NCBI RefSeq assembly: GCF_932526225.1 | Contig: NC_064034.1 | Span: 14,210,887 to 14,274,886, forward strand | Source of the DNA: Nematostella vectensis | Taxonomy: Eukaryota > Cnidaria > Anthozoa > Actiniaria > Edwardsiidae | Reading direction: 5' to 3' | Length of the DNA: 64,000 nucleotides | In this document: positions 1 to 12,168 of the stretch, one piece after another | Layout of the letters: every line of letters starts with the position of its first letter | How positions within the stretch are numbered: the first letter of the stretch is position 1 | Notes under the pieces: model-generated | Told to the model about the DNA's origin: nothing | The model's input: the letters and a program-made list of their open reading frames with translations, nothing else | The model's database searches: none | Translations under genes and position numbers: made by a program

Positions 1-196
1 CCAGTAGAACGGCGCAGAAACTGGATATATTCCTGATAATTCACAGTGTTTTCCCACGCTCTTGCGACCGGATTACTCTCGGTCGCCATTTTGATTTAGA
101 ATGCGTTGCCATTGGATACGTAGTAAAGCCTCGTTTTGAAAAGTACGTCGCTGGGGGTATAACAGACTCGCTGACCCAGGCCTTAGTATCGCTGAG
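1..196. other. Left flank of tandem array, nothing recognised
   Basis: No coding or repeat feature is visible here. The later units do not share this sequence, so it looks like the outer flank of the tandem array. A small perfect inverted repeat (7 bp arms at 64-70 and 80-86, 9 nt spacer) is the only structure seen. Confidence 0.5.
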
Positions 197-612
197 CAAG
201 AGAAACCATGGGACTTCTGCTTACTCGTAGTAGGAAAGGTTAATCTATACACACGGCCTAAACTTTGGGTTCCACAGATGTTGTAGCCCTCTGTTCAACT
301 CTAACTTCCCTTGGCTACGTTTTCAGGTCATTCATTGTAGAGCCCGTGCAATTTTGAGTAGGTTTGTATAGTTTCTAACTCAAAGAAACTGAGAAGTATG
401 GTACTATACTAAAGACTGGATTTACTTTGCAAAGAAAAGTAGATGGTGTTACCCGATTTCGTCTCCAACTGAAGCGCGTGCACAAGCACCTCAGTTTCAA
501 GTTTATGCATCTCCACTAACCATATACGTGAAAATAGGCTGTTAAACATTCTATTCAACCAATACACACATACATTTTATTTTTATGTCATTAATAATCT
601 ATCTTTCTCAAG

Positions 613-1240
613 TTGCAACCATCATGTGATGATTGCTTAAATTTGTCGGAAACGTGCCGTGCAGCGATAGAATTCCCTATGATGGCCTTTTGTAGGCCGA
701 AGAACCTGCTTAAAGACGTTCTGGTCCGTGCTAGGACCAAGACGGAAAGAAGAGGGCCTCGCGGGAATGTGAAGTGTAATTCAGCATCTAGATATGTAAT
801 CTTTAAGGATAGCTTATAATCTTTAAGGATAAGTTTCTAAAAATGGGAAACACCTTTACTAGTCATACTAAGGGAAAGCAATTCGTTACCAATCATGACC
901 TGTAACAGTGATATAAATGTTGTTTATCTGCTATTTGTAAGACATGTGCGATTTCCAATATGTAGGCTTTCCTAAAACCAAGTTTCAGATACGCTTTGAT
1001 AACCATAAAAGCAGAATAGTTAACCACCAGAAAAGATCAGTGGCTGAGAGGGAGGCCGATGACCTGGTGTACAGTCACTTCAACTCGGATGGACATAGGG
1101 GACACACCCCCTGTATACGGGCCAGATTGATCAATCTACATTTGTCCCAGCTGGCAGCTTTAGTAAACACAGTTTTGTTGCGGCTTTTAGAATGTATCCG
1201 TGCTGGGATCTCAAAGGATCGTAGAAAATGGCGTGAATGA
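613..1240 (+). pseudogene. Penelope-like element C-terminal (GIY-YIG) relic, unit A
   Basis: Two reading-frame pieces resemble the end of Penelope-like retroelement proteins. The first has the linker pattern RPKNLLKDVLVRARTK, followed by a degraded Cys-containing stretch. The second (944-1240) has YVG, then KTKFQIRFDNHKSRI and YSHFNSDGHRG, which match the GIY-YIG endonuclease pattern (an Arg in an RF..H context and a terminal H/GH box). Stops and a frameshift separate the pieces at about 818-943, so the copy is dead. The reverse transcriptase part is not seen in the unit. Family assignment rests on motif recognition only. Confidence 0.65.
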
Positions 1241-1718
1241 TCCTTCCTTTAGATAGTTGCATTTGGATTAATTGCGCCTTCTATGTTTTTGGATGTGAAT
1301 AATGTTTGGAAATAATGTTTTGACCAAACATTGCAGCACCTTTAAATCTTTAATTCCTGCTGGGCCCGCGATAAGAATCACAGAGAATTTTATTTCTTAA
1401 ATCTAATGAAAAACTATCGTCAACGAATTGCCGAAAGATGTTTACAGTATTTAAACTTTTAGTACATACTTTAATTAGATCGGGAGAAAGCAGACTTATC
1501 GACCTCCCTTGTTGATGTTGGCTGGTAGCGCTGGGTAATACATAATTTGACTTTTCAGTTAAATCATATTCTTGTATAAACAAGCAGCTTGCAATGATCA
1601 AGAATGTCTGTTTTTTACGGGTTTGTATTGGTTCGTACACTTTGTGTAACCAATAATCATTCATCGAATGTTTATCCTTGGTCTAAAGTCTTGTTGTTGT
1701 GTGGATTTCTTATTTCAG

Positions 1719-2853
1719 GAAGATTCAGTATCGTTACCACATGAAGGTCTCACTACTTTCTTCTCAAACAATCAATTCGAATTATCAACAATTCAGTTAT
1801 CAACAGTCGAAGCCGAGTTTATATAAAGTTAGAGTTATTTTATGTGATTTTTTAGACTTAGGTACAAGCCGCGCAGTCATATTCTGCAGTCTCGTATTCT
1901 GTTTTATTGTATTGCTAAATATTCTCTACCTGTTTCTTCTTAGGACACCTCAGAAATCCCCAAATGGATCCGAAACTGGAAAACGCATCGAATGTAAAGA
2001 ACAACTCATTAATTTATCGATTCGTGAGGAAAAACTAATGTCATTCCTATTTGGAAAACGTCGCGCTAATCATTATTTACCACTACCCTTATTATGATAG
2101 TTTCCCGCTTCTTCGGTCATTTAACGAAAATGGCTTCAGGAAAATTCTCGCGTGTTGTCCAAAAGCGGACGAAACGATCGGAGTACTGCAGGTCAGGCAC
2201 GAGAGAGGCTTCTGGGGTTACGAGTGCATTGGGAAGGCAGCCCGATTTCATCCGGGCTACGAGGGATACTTAAAAATTCACGACGACTCTCTCTTCCTTT
2301 GGTGGAATGTCCTCGGCGTAGACAAAGACAAGATGTGGAAGTTTGACCAATTGAAATTTACATATGCAATACTAGGAGGTCCTATTCCCCAAGGTTGGGC
2401 GTGGAAAAGGGATGATATTCTTAAAAACACAGCCGATGCTTTCAGTGAGCTACGCAAGTCTTTCTTTTTATGGATCAACCAGAGCTTCTCAATCTTTTAC
2501 AAAAACACTGGAGGCATTGACTCGATACCAATTTCTCTATCAGATGCATGGTATGTACCTGGACGCCTACCAAAACAACTTCGATGCTTATCTTCTGTTT
2601 TCTTCAAGCATAAAATTTACTTTGAAGCTGCCGTGCCAATTATGATATGTCTTCTGGACTATCTGCCGAATGTCCTCACTCCAGGAGGGATTTACTAGTG
2701 AAAAAAAAAAACGGTTACACTGCTGACAGAGATAGCGCGCTTACGGTCGGGAAGGAATTTCGTAAGAATATCACATTTTTACACCCGTTTAAACTTCATG
2801 GTGATCCCACTGGACTGAACAGGAATATACTTGCTGAGCAAATTATCCCATAA
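1719..2853 (+). pseudogene. Glycosyltransferase-like type II membrane protein, pseudogene copy A
   Basis: A TTTCTTATTTCAG acceptor at 1718 precedes an open stretch containing a hydrophobic segment (IFCSLVFCFIVLLNILYLFL, in the 1699-2097 frame). In the next frame over, 2039-2695 is open and reads like a lumenal catalytic domain: ALIIIYHYPYYDSFPLLRSF, then GFWGYECIGKAARFHPGYEG, then LKIHDDSLFLWWN, whose Asp-Asp looks like a DxD-type metal site. A further shift at the poly-A run near 2700 leads into a tail with TFLHPFKLHG that stops at 2853. A TAA at 2036-2038 lies directly upstream of the domain in its own frame. This is the least damaged of the three copies. I do not recognise the exact family, and 'glycosyltransferase-like' is inference. 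Confidence 0.5.
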
Positions 2854-3365
2854 GCCCAGATGCTTTGCTATAAGAATGATCAGGCAGGAAGGGTTCAAGA
2901 ATAATCGGTAAAAAGTTAGGAAAAGTACATCATCATTCGCGTCGATTACCAAAGCACACTATTTGTTAGTAAAAAATCATTTAGGCTAAGGCTTAAATTT
3001 GGAGCATTTTAAGGCTGAAATTGTTCTTAAGGCTGTTGTGTAAGCTTCAGTGTATACACAAATAAAACCGAGTGAATCAATGGTAGATAATAACACAAAA
3101 CGCAACTTGACATGTACGTAAAAATGTTTTCCTGCTATCTTAGCCTTTAATCTAGTATGTTCTAAGAATTTGGCAAGTTCTCAAACTGGACGTTCTTATA
3201 AAAAACATTTTTAAACGTTCGTAAAACGTTTGTAAAACAGGGTGGTAAAAGGACATGATCGACAAATCCGTGAAACGTGATCGAACTGTCCCGTGAAACG
3301 TGATTAATAGCAGTTTTGATTTAGCGCCTCAAAGTCGACGTCATAGGGTTTCCATGGCCATAGCA

Positions 3366-3570
3366 GGGGGTGTATCACCCATAAATGTAATAACACCCAT
3401 AAATGTTATAACAACCATAAATATAATATCAGGTCGCCCATAAATGTTGTAACAACCATAAATGTAATAACACGTCACCCATAAATGTTAAAACAGCCAT
3501 AAATGTAATATCAGGTCGCCCATAAATGTTATAACAACCATAAATGTAAATGCACATCGCCCATAAATTC
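3366..3570. repeat. Minisatellite CCATAAATGT, unit A
   Basis: About ten tandem, slightly irregular copies of a motif built on CCATAAATGTAATAACA, alternating with CGCCCATAAATGTTATAACA. The same array sits at the same place in units B and C with different copy numbers. Confidence 0.9.
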
Positions 3571-3944
3571 GCAGTAATACCAGTATGAACTAAAGGAAAG
3601 GAACAGTGAACACTTTAAACGAGACACATTGTTGTTACAGTTATGTATTGATTTAAAATATTTCCAGATTATGATTGTACATAGAAATGTTCCTCTATAA
3701 TTATATATACATATAAGTATCTGAAAAGGGAGGAATGTAGTAATCTAATTACTTAATGATTACGTCATATTAATCGCATGATCACAAATATTGTAATTAG
3801 CATATAGCACATTTATGATAAGGGAGGAGTTGAATCACACAATATATACAATAAACACGTACCGTCTTCACTCATGGCTTTCTGATAGTACAACCACGAT
3901 AAGGTCAAAACAGTGTCCTGCTTTGGTATGCTATTTCAGTACAG

Positions 3945-4170
3945 AAACTTACAAAAACACAGATTATTTTCTGCAATGTCTTTTCTTTCTGACTTCCTTT
4001 CCTCTTCTCCGCATTTTAAGTGCTTCTTTCCAGAGTACAATGCTCTTTATTATTTCACCGAATGTCTGATTGAAATACGAATGCTACCGGCCAAGAAAAG
4101 TGCGAAAAAATTAGGCAAAATCGCTCGACAAAACATGTTTTCTAAGCACGCAAAGAATGGCAAAATTTAG
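3945..4170 (+). other. Exon-like ORF behind an acceptor site, unit A
   Basis: A pyrimidine-rich ..GCTATTTCAG acceptor is followed by an open frame to a stop at 4170, ending in a basic tail (AKKSAKKLGKIAR). It is conserved in units B (9585-9810) and C (14385-14610), and a diverged, frame-broken copy lies at 22711-22890. I do not recognise the product. It could be the last exon of a duplicated host gene or just a chance ORF in a repeated segment. Confidence 0.3.
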
Positions 4171-4214
4171 CTCTGCTTGCACCCCGTTGCACACATAATC
4201 CCTTAGTATAGACT

Positions 4215-4490
4215 GAGGGTGAGACCATATAGTCTCACCAAAATCTTTTATCATATAGTTTCATCGAAATGTGAAACCATATAGTTTCACCACAATCTTT
4301 TATCACCTGGCTTCGCCAAAATGTGATACAATATAGTTTCACCAAAATCTTCTATCACGTGGCTTCACCAGAATCCTTTATCATATAATCATACCAGAAT
4401 ATGATGCCATATAGTTTCACCAAAATGTTTCATCACGTGGCTTCACCAGAATCCTTTATCATATAATCATACCAGAATATAATACCATAC
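4215..4490. repeat. Minisatellite ATAGTTTCACCAAAATC, unit A
   Basis: Tandem variants of 'TATAGTTTCACCAAAATC' alternate with 'TTTATCACGTGGCTTCACC'. The array is shared with units B and C. Confidence 0.85.
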
Positions 4491-5182
4491 GCTGGTGAGA
4501 AGTATAGGCTTGGCTGTTTTTTTCGCTGCGCTGAAACCGCCAAGTACTATACTACTAATAGTGTCCAAAAGTGCCTTAGTACTCTTTTCTGTTGACCTTA
4601 AAGTTATCACCCTCTTGTAACCACGGGCGAGGCCGGTGATGTTTGTTCCGCACTACACACTTTTCACAATTCGTTAAACCCTGTGTTCCTTTCTGTTGTT
4701 TGTTTGTTTTTAATTATTTTACAGAACAAGAGTTATAGAAATATTAGTAATAAGGAATTAAAATATATAACAAATAAAGTTTTCTATTGCGGAAAAGGCT
4801 CAAGAGAAACCATGGGACTTATTCTGCTTACTCGTAACAGGAAAGGTTAATCTATACACACGGCCTAAACTTTGGGTTCCCACCGATGTTGTAGCCCTCT
4901 GTTTAACTCTAACTCCCCTTTGCTACGTTTTCAGGTCATTCATTGTGGAGCCCAGCAATTTTGAGTACGTTTATATAATTTCTAACTCAATGAAACGGAG
5001 AAGTACGTATGGTACTAAACTAAAGACTGGATTTACTTTGCAAAGAAAAGTAGGTAGTGTTACCCGATTTCTTTTCCAACTGAGGCGCGTGCACAAGCAC
5101 CTTAGTTTCAAGTTTATGTATCTCCACTAAGCATATAAGTTTAACATTCTATTCAACCAACCAACACATACATTTTATTTTT

Positions 5183-5823
5183 ATGTCATTAAATTGCTTA
5201 AATTTGTCGGAAACGTGCCGTGCAGCGATAGAATTCCCTATGATGGCCTTTTGTAGGCCGAAGAACCTGCTTAAAGACTTTCCGGTCCGTGCTAGGATCA
5301 AGACGGAGAGAAGAGGGCCTCGGGGGAATGTAAAGTGTAATTCAGCACCTAGACGTGTAATCTTTAAGGATAGCTAATAATCTTTAAGGATAAGTTTCTA
5401 AAAATTAGGAACACCTTTACTAGTCATACTACGGGAAAGACATTCGTTACCAACCATGACCTGCACTTTAACAGTGATATGAATGTTGTTTATCTGCTCT
5501 TTGTAAAGCGTGTGCGATTTCCAATATGTGGCTTTACTAAAACCAAGTTTCAGATACGCTTTGATAACCATAAAAGCAGAATAGTTAACTACAAGAAAAG
5601 ATCAGTTGCTGAGAGGGAGGCCGATGACCTGGTGTACAGGCACTTTAACTCGGATGGACATAGGGGACACACCCCCTGTATACGGGCCAGATTGACCAAT
5701 CTTCATTTGTTCCAGCTGGCAGCTTTAGTAAACACAGTTTTGTTGCGGCTTTTAGAATGTATCCGTGCTGGTATCCCAAATGATCGTAGAAAAAATGGCG
5801 TGAATGATCCTTTCTTCAGATAG
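5183..5823 (+). pseudogene. Penelope-like GIY-YIG relic, unit B
   Basis: Same arrangement as unit A: RPKNLLKDFPVRARIKTERR, then after a break NVVYLLFVKRVRFP..., KTKFQIRFDNHKSRI and YRHFNSDGHRG. The lead-in MNVVYLLFVKR, typical of the stretch just ahead of GIY-YIG, is kept in frame here. A stop at about 5375 and a frame change separate the two halves, and the Cys residues expected around the motif are mostly lost. Confidence 0.65.
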
Positions 5824-6305
5824 TTGTGTTTATTGTGTACTTAAGGCGTTTGATTAATCGCGCCTTCTATGTTTTTGGATGTGAAAAATGTTTAGGAATA
5901 ATGTTTTGACCAAACATTGTAGCACTTTTAAATCTTTAGTTCCTGCTGGGCCCGCGATAAGAATCACAGAGAATTTTATTTCTTAAATCTAATGGAAAAC
6001 TATCGTCAACGAATTGCCGAAAGATGTTTACAGTATTTAAACTTTTAGTACATACTTTAATTAGATCGGGAGAAAGCAGACCTGATCGACCTCCTTTGTT
6101 GATGTTGGCTGGTAGCGCTGGGTAATACATAATTTGACTTTTCAGTTAAATCATATTCTTGTATAAACAAGCAGCTTGCAATGATCAAGAATGTCTGTTT
6201 TTTACGGGTTTGTATTGGTTCGTACACTTTGTGTAACCAATAATCATTCATCGAATGTTTATCCTTGGTCTAAAGTCTTGTTGTTGTGTGGATTTCTTAT
6301 TTCAG

Positions 6306-8533
6306 GAAGATTCAGTATCGTTACCACATGAAGGTCTCACTACTTTCTTCTCAAACAATCAATTCGAATTATCAACAATTCAGTTATCAACAGTCGAAGC
6401 CGAGTTTATATAAAGTTAGAGTTATTTTATGTGATTTTTTAGACTTAGGTACAAGCCGCGCAGCCATATTCTGCAATCTCGTATTCTGTTTTATTGTATT
6501 GCTTAATATTCTCTACCTGTTTCTTCTTAGGACACCTCAGAAATCCCCTAATGGATCCGAAACTGGAAAACGCATCGAATGTAAAGAACAACTCATTAAT
6601 TTATCGATTCGTGAGGAAAAACTAATGTCATTCCTATTTGGAAAACGTCGCGCTAATCATTATTTACCACTACCCTTATTATGATAGTTTATAATAATAA
6701 TAATAATAATGCTCGTTTATTTCAACCGTTTGCAGTTCTTTTACAACTGAATTACCGGTAGGGTCAGCTAACTACAAAATACATTACACCATACATAATT
6801 CATAATAACATTAAATCCCCAGCATATTGCGCTGAGACGAATTTGGAAAAACGGTCCGTGCGACCCGGAACCACACTATGTGAGCGCTTAGATCTTAGGG
6901 AGTATGGCGAGTTGGAGGATATAAGTCTGCTTGACACTAGGGGGTATAAGACGCTCCCCTGTTTGATATTGCTTATGAATTTTCTGCACACATTGTGACG
7001 CCGCGCCTCTAAAGAAGACAAGCATGCGCGTTCGAGGGCGTCCTCGTAGCTAAGGCCACTACCGAAAATTATTCCTAGAGATCTTTTTTGAATTCTTTCT
7101 AAGGCAGCCATAGGTATTGCGGAAGGTTGGAAAAGACAACGCAGGCATACTCTAAGATGGACCTTATAAGAGAACAGTACACAGACACTAAATCCCTTTC
7201 TGAGACACCACAAGATTTTAGTTTTCTGAGTGCATAGAGACGACGGTTTGACTTTTTGATCACATAGTCACAGTGCGATGACCAACTAAGGTCCGAAGAG
7301 ATATACACACCGAGAAGCTTGAAACTGGTGACTGACTCAATAACGGAACCGCCGACCGCTATTGGTTGGCACTGAGAACTATTGTACTGTAAAAAATCAA
7401 CCCGCATCTCCTTGCACTTACTAGGATTTAACAGCATGTTATTATTTTGTGCGAAATTGTTGACATTATTTACCATATGTCTCATGACAGATGGAGCGTT
7501 GCGAGGAATTATTTCTAGAATAGATAAGTCATCAACGTATTTCACCCTAGGACCCCAGGCGCGCACTAGATCATCTACCATAACTGCAAATAAAATGGGG
7601 CTCAATTTGGTTCCCTGAGGAATTCCACCATTTGGGGATTTACAAGCTGATGACGAGTTAGCAATTTGGACACTCTGTGACCTGCCTTGAAGAAAAGCGG
7701 CAACCCACCTGACTAAGGAGGGGTGTAACCCATAGCTAGAAAGCTTACTTAGCAAGATACGATGATCAATAATATCAAAGTTTCCCGCTTCTTCGGTCAT
7801 TTAACGAAAATGGCTTCAGGAAAATTCTCGCGTGTTGTCCAAAAGCGGACGAAACGATCGGAGTACTGCAGGTCAGGCACGAGAGAGGCTTCTGGGGTTA
7901 CGAGTGCATTGGGAAGGCAGCCCGATTACATCCGGGCTACGAGGGATACTTAAAAAATTCACGACGACTCTCTCTTCCTTTGGTGGAATGTCCTCGGCGT
8001 AGACAAAGACAAGATGTGGGAGTTTGACCAATTGAAATTTACATATGCAATACTAGGAGGTCCTATTCCCCAAGGTTGGGCGTGGAAAAGGGATGATATT
8101 CTTAAAAACACAGCCGATGCTTTCAGTGAGCTACTTCCTTTTTATGGATCAACCAGAGCTTCTCAATCTTTTACAAAAACACTGGAGGCATTGACTCGAT
8201 ACCAATTTCTCTATCAGATGCATGGTATGTACCTGGACGCCTGTCAAAACAACTTGGATACTTACCTTCTGTTTTCTTCAAGCATAAAATTTATTTTGAA
8301 GCTGCCGTGCCAATTATGATATGTCTTCTGGACTATCTGCCGAATGTCCTCACTCCAGGAGGGATTTACTAGTAAAAAAAAAAAAAAAAAAACGGTTACA
8401 CTGCTGACAGAGATAGCGCGCTTAAGGTCGGGAAGGAATTTCGTAAGAATATCACATTTTTACACCCGTTTAAACTTCATGGTGATCCCACTGGACTGAA
8501 CAGGAATATACTTGCTGAGCTAATTATCCCATA
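6306..8533 (+). pseudogene. Glycosyltransferase-like pseudogene copy B, split by a LINE
   Basis: Same gene relic as 1719-2853. The membrane-segment part is at 6306-6690 and the catalytic and C-terminal parts resume at 7784-8533. It shares the upstream TAA with copy A. It has an extra A in the run at about 7951 that shifts the frame just after PGYEG, and it lacks several bases near 8132 relative to copy A. The poly-A run at about 8373 is expanded. The gene was already broken before the LINE landed. Confidence 0.5.
6691..7778 (-). mobile_element. 5'-truncated non-LTR retrotransposon (LINE) insertion
   Basis: Units A and C run uninterrupted through this point, so the insertion borders are precise. 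AGTTT occurs at 6686-6690 and again at 7779-7783 as target-site duplication. The minus-strand 3' end carries an (ATT)n tail at about 6691-6710. The minus strand encodes a reverse transcriptase from NFDIIDHRILLSKL through GIPQGTKLSPILFAVM and KYVDDLSIL to the LLGVYISSDLSW box, then after a frame change near 7100-7210 the terminal ALERIQKRSLGIIFG and LEARR region. The endonuclease and the 5' part are missing. The clade is CR1/jockey-like by eye, not certain. Confidence 0.9.
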
Positions 8534-9054
8534 AGCCCAGATGCTTTGCTATAAGAATGATCAGGCAGGAAGGGTTCAAGAATAATCGGTAAAAAGTTAA
8601 TAAAAGTACATCATCATTCGCGTCGATTACCAAAGCACACTATTTGTTAGTAAAAAATCATTTAGGCTAAGGCTTAAATTTGGAGCATTTTAAGGCTGAA
8701 ATTGTTCTTAAGGCTGTTGTGTAAGCTTCAGTGTATACACAAATAATACCGAGTGAATCAATGGTAGATAATAACACAAAACGCAACTTGACATGTACGT
8801 AAAAATGTTTTCCTGCTATCTTAGCCTTTAATCTAGCATGTTCTAAGAATTTGGCAAGTTCTCAAACTGGACGTTCTTATAAAAAACATTCTTAAACGTT
8901 CGTAAAACGTTTGTAAAACAGGGTGGTAAAAGGACATGATCGACAAATCCGTGAAACGTGATCGAACTGTCCCGTGAAACGTGATTAATAGCAGTTTTGA
9001 TTTAGCGCCTCAAAGTCGACGTCATAGGGTTTCCATGGCCATAGCAGGGGGTGT

Positions 9055-9212
9055 ATCACCCATAAATGTAATAACACCCATAAATGTTGTAACAACCATA
9101 AATGTAATAACACGTCACCCATAAATGTTAAAACAACCATAAATGTAATATCAGGTCGCCCATAAATGTTATAACAACCATAAATGTAAATGCACATCGC
9201 CCATAAATTTGC
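9055..9212. repeat. Minisatellite CCATAAATGT, unit B
   Basis: Same motif as in unit A but with fewer copies, about eight. Confidence 0.9.
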
Positions 9213-9584
9213 AGTAATACCAGTATGAACTAAATGGAAGGAACAGTGAACACTTTAAACGAGACACATTGTTGTTACAGTTATGTATTGATTTAAAATA
9301 TTTCCAGATTATGATTGTACATAGAAATGTTCCTCTATAATTATATATACATATAAGTATCTGAAAAGGGAGGAATGTAGTAATCTAATTACTTAATGAT
9401 TACGTCATATTAATCGCATGATCACAAATATTGTAATTAGCATATAGCACATTTATGATAAGGGAGGAGTTGAATCACACAATATATACAATAAACACGT
9501 ACCGTCTTCACTCATGGCTTTCTGATAGAACAACCACGATAAGGTCAAAACAGTGTCCTGCTTTGGTATGCTATTTCAGTACAG

Positions 9585-9810
9585 AAACTTACAAAAACAC
9601 AGATTATTTTCTGCAATGTCTTTTCTTTCTGTCTTCCTTTCCTCTTCTCCGCATTTTAGGTGCTTCTTTCCAGAGTACAATGCTCTTTATTATTTCACCG
9701 AATGTCTGATTGAAATACGAATGCTACCGGCCAAGAAAAGTGCGAAGAAATTAGGCAAAATCGCTCGACGAAACATGTTTTCTAAGCACGCAAAGAATGG
9801 CAAAATTTAG
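9585..9810 (+). other. Exon-like ORF, unit B
   Basis: Counterpart of 3945-4170, open to the same stop with a handful of substitutions. Product not recognised. Confidence 0.3.
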
Positions 9811-10049
9811 CTCTGCTTGCACCCCGTTGCACACATAATCCCTTAGTATAGACTGCTTATCAAAAACTCTAGTCATTGCGGGCCCAAGCTCACCAAATCC
9901 TTCACTTGGAGGGTCGGGAAGGTAAGCATACCAAAAATAGCGTCGAAGGGAAAGACGGGGGATTTGAAATCGCGCAGTAAGTGTACGAATTCTAAGACAA
10001 ATATGCAATTTTCGCTGCCAAGAAAGGCTTCAAGTCCAAATCAAACATA

Positions 10050-10350
10050 TCTTTTATCATAAATGGTTTCATCAAAATGTGATACCATATAGTCTCACCA
10101 AAATCTTTTATCATATAGTTTCATCGAAATGTGAAACCATATAGTTTCACCACAATCTTTTATCACCTGACTTCGCCAAAATGTGATACAATATAGTTTC
10201 ACCAAAATCTTCTATCACGTGGCTTCACCAGAATCCTTTATCATATAATCATACCAGAATATGATGCCATATAGTTTCACCAAAATGTTTCATCACGTGG
10301 CTTCACCAAAATCCTTTATCATATAATCATACCAGAATATAATACCATAC
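10050..10350. repeat. Minisatellite ATAGTTTCACCAAAATC, unit B
   Basis: Counterpart of 4215-4490. The ~220 bp just upstream (about 9857-10073) is absent from unit A. Confidence 0.85.
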
Positions 10351-11039
10351 GCTGGTGAGAAGTATAGGCTTGGCTGTTTTTTTCGCTGCGCTGAAACCGC
10401 CAAGTACTATACTACTAATAGTGTCCAAAAGTGCCTTAGTACTCTTTTCTGTTGACCTTAAAGTTATCACCCTCTTGTAACCACGGGCGAGGCCGGTGAT
10501 GTTTGTCCCGCACTACACATTTTTCACAATTCGTTAAACCCTGTGTTCCTTTCTGTTGTTTGTTTGTTTTTAATTATTTTACAGAACAAGAGTTATAGAA
10601 ATATTAGTAATAAGGAATTAAAATATATAACAAATAAAGTTTTCTATTGCGGAAACGGCTCAAGAGAAACCATGGGACTTCTGCTTACTCGTAACAGGAA
10701 AGGTTAATCTATACACACGGCCTAAACTTTGGGTTCCCACCGATGTTGTAGCCCTCTGTTCAACTCTAACTCCCCTTTGTTACGTTTTCAGGTCATCCAT
10801 TGTAGAGCCCTGCAATTTTGAGTACGTTTATATAATTTCTAACTCAATGAAACGGAGAAGTACGTATGGTACTAAACTAAAGACTGGATTTACTTTGCAA
10901 AGAAAAGTAGGTAGTGTTACCCGATTTCGTTTCCAACTGAGGCGCGTGCACAAGCACCTTAGTTTCAAGTTTATGTATCTCCACTAAGCATATAAGTTTA
11001 ACATTCTATTCAACCAACCAACACATACATTTTATTTTT

Positions 11040-11680
11040 ATGTCATTAAATTGCTTAAATTTGTCGGAAACGTGCCGTGCAGCGAAAGAATTCCCTATGA
11101 TGGCCTTTTGTAGGCCGAAGAACCTGCTTAAAGACTTTCCGGTCCGTGCTAGGATCAAGACGGAGAGAAGAGGGCCTCGCGGGAATGTAAAGTGTAATTC
11201 AGCATCTAGATGTGTAATCTTTAAGGATAGCTTATAATCTTTAAGGATAAGTTTCTAAAAATGGGGAACACCTTTACTAGTCATACTACGGGAAAGACAT
11301 TCGTTACCAACCATGACCTGCACTTTAACAGTGATATGAATGTTGTTTATCTGCTCTTTGTAAGGCGTGTGCGATTTCCAATATGTGGCTTTACTAAAAC
11401 CAAGTTTCAGATACGCTTTGATAACCATAAAAGCAGAATAGTTAACTACAAGAAAAGATCAGTGGCTGAGAGGGAGGCCGATGACCTGGTGTACAGGCAC
11501 TTCAACTCGGATGGACATGGGGGACACACCCCCTGTATACGGGCCAGATTGATCAATCTACATTTGTCTGGAAGGGTGACTCAGCTTGAGTAAACACAGT
11601 TTTGTTGCGGCTTTTTAGAATGTATCCGTGCTGGGATCTCAAAGGACCGTAGAAAAAATGGCGTGAATGATCCTTCCTTC
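11040..11680 (+). pseudogene. Penelope-like GIY-YIG relic, unit C
   Basis: Same linker and GIY-YIG-like motifs as the other copies. A frame opening at 11261 runs from NTFTSHTTGKTF through MNVVYLLFVRR to FNSDGHGG, the longest uninterrupted version of this part. It then diverges at LSGRVTQLE, where a short replacement or indel relative to unit A (LSQLAALVN) ends the frame. Confidence 0.65.
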
Positions 11681-12168
11681 AGATAGTTGTATTTATTGTG
11701 TACTTAAGGCGTTGGATTAATCGCGCCTTCTATGTTTTTGGATGTGAAAAAAGTTTGGGGATAATGTTTTTACCAAACATTGTAGCACTTTTAAATCTTT
11801 AGTTCCTGCTGTGCCCGCGATAAGAATCACAGAGAATTTTATTTCTTACATCTAATGGAAAACTATCGTCAACAAATTGCCGAAAGATGTTTACAGTATT
11901 TAAACTTTTAGTACATACTTTAATTAGATCGGAAGAAAGCAGACATGATCGACCTCCCTTGTTGATGTCGGCTGGTAGCGCTGGGTAATACATAATTTGA
12001 CTTTTCAGTTAAATCATATTCTTGTATAAACAAGCAGCTTACAATGATCAAGAATGTCTGTTTTTTACGGGTTTGTATTGGTTCGTACACTTTGTGTAAC
12101 CAATAATCATTCATCGAATGTTTATCCTTGGTCTAAAGTCTTGTTGTTGTGTGGATTTCTTATTTCAG

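Larger units (their letters stand above)
197..4798 (+). repeat. Tandem duplication unit A (~4.6 kb)
   Basis: The sequence beginning CAAGAGAAACCATGGGACTT at 197 recurs at about 4801, 10661 and 15462, and the following kilobases match in the same order. Unit contents in order are a Penelope-like C-terminal relic, a glycosyltransferase-like pseudogene, a CCATAAATGT minisatellite, an exon-like ORF and an ATAGTTTCACC minisatellite. Unit A lacks a segment of roughly 220 bp that units B and C carry at about 9857-10073 and 14656-14874, which explains its shorter length. Copies are highly similar but differ by scattered indels, so the duplication is old enough to have diverged. Confidence 0.9.
4799..10659 (+). 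repeat. Tandem duplication unit B (5.86 kb, includes LINE insertion)
   Basis: Second copy of the unit. Removing the 1088 bp LINE insertion and its duplicated 5 bp brings it to about 4.77 kb, matching unit C. Near the unit start (about 4935-5130), after a CTACGTTTTCAG acceptor, there is a short open stretch with MKRRSTYG and FRFQLRRVHK-like residues that recurs in units C and D. It may be another exon relic, product unknown. Confidence 0.9.

Noticed and set aside
1350-1664. Minus-strand 104-codon ORF repeated in units B and C
   Set aside because: It is shortened and shifted in the other units and shows no motif. It is best explained by similarity of the repeated DNA.
2051-2698. STELLO/DUF288 assignment for the glycosyltransferase-like relic
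   Set aside because: I considered it because of the membrane and DD features, but the key sequence blocks that I associate with that family are not present, so I left the family open.
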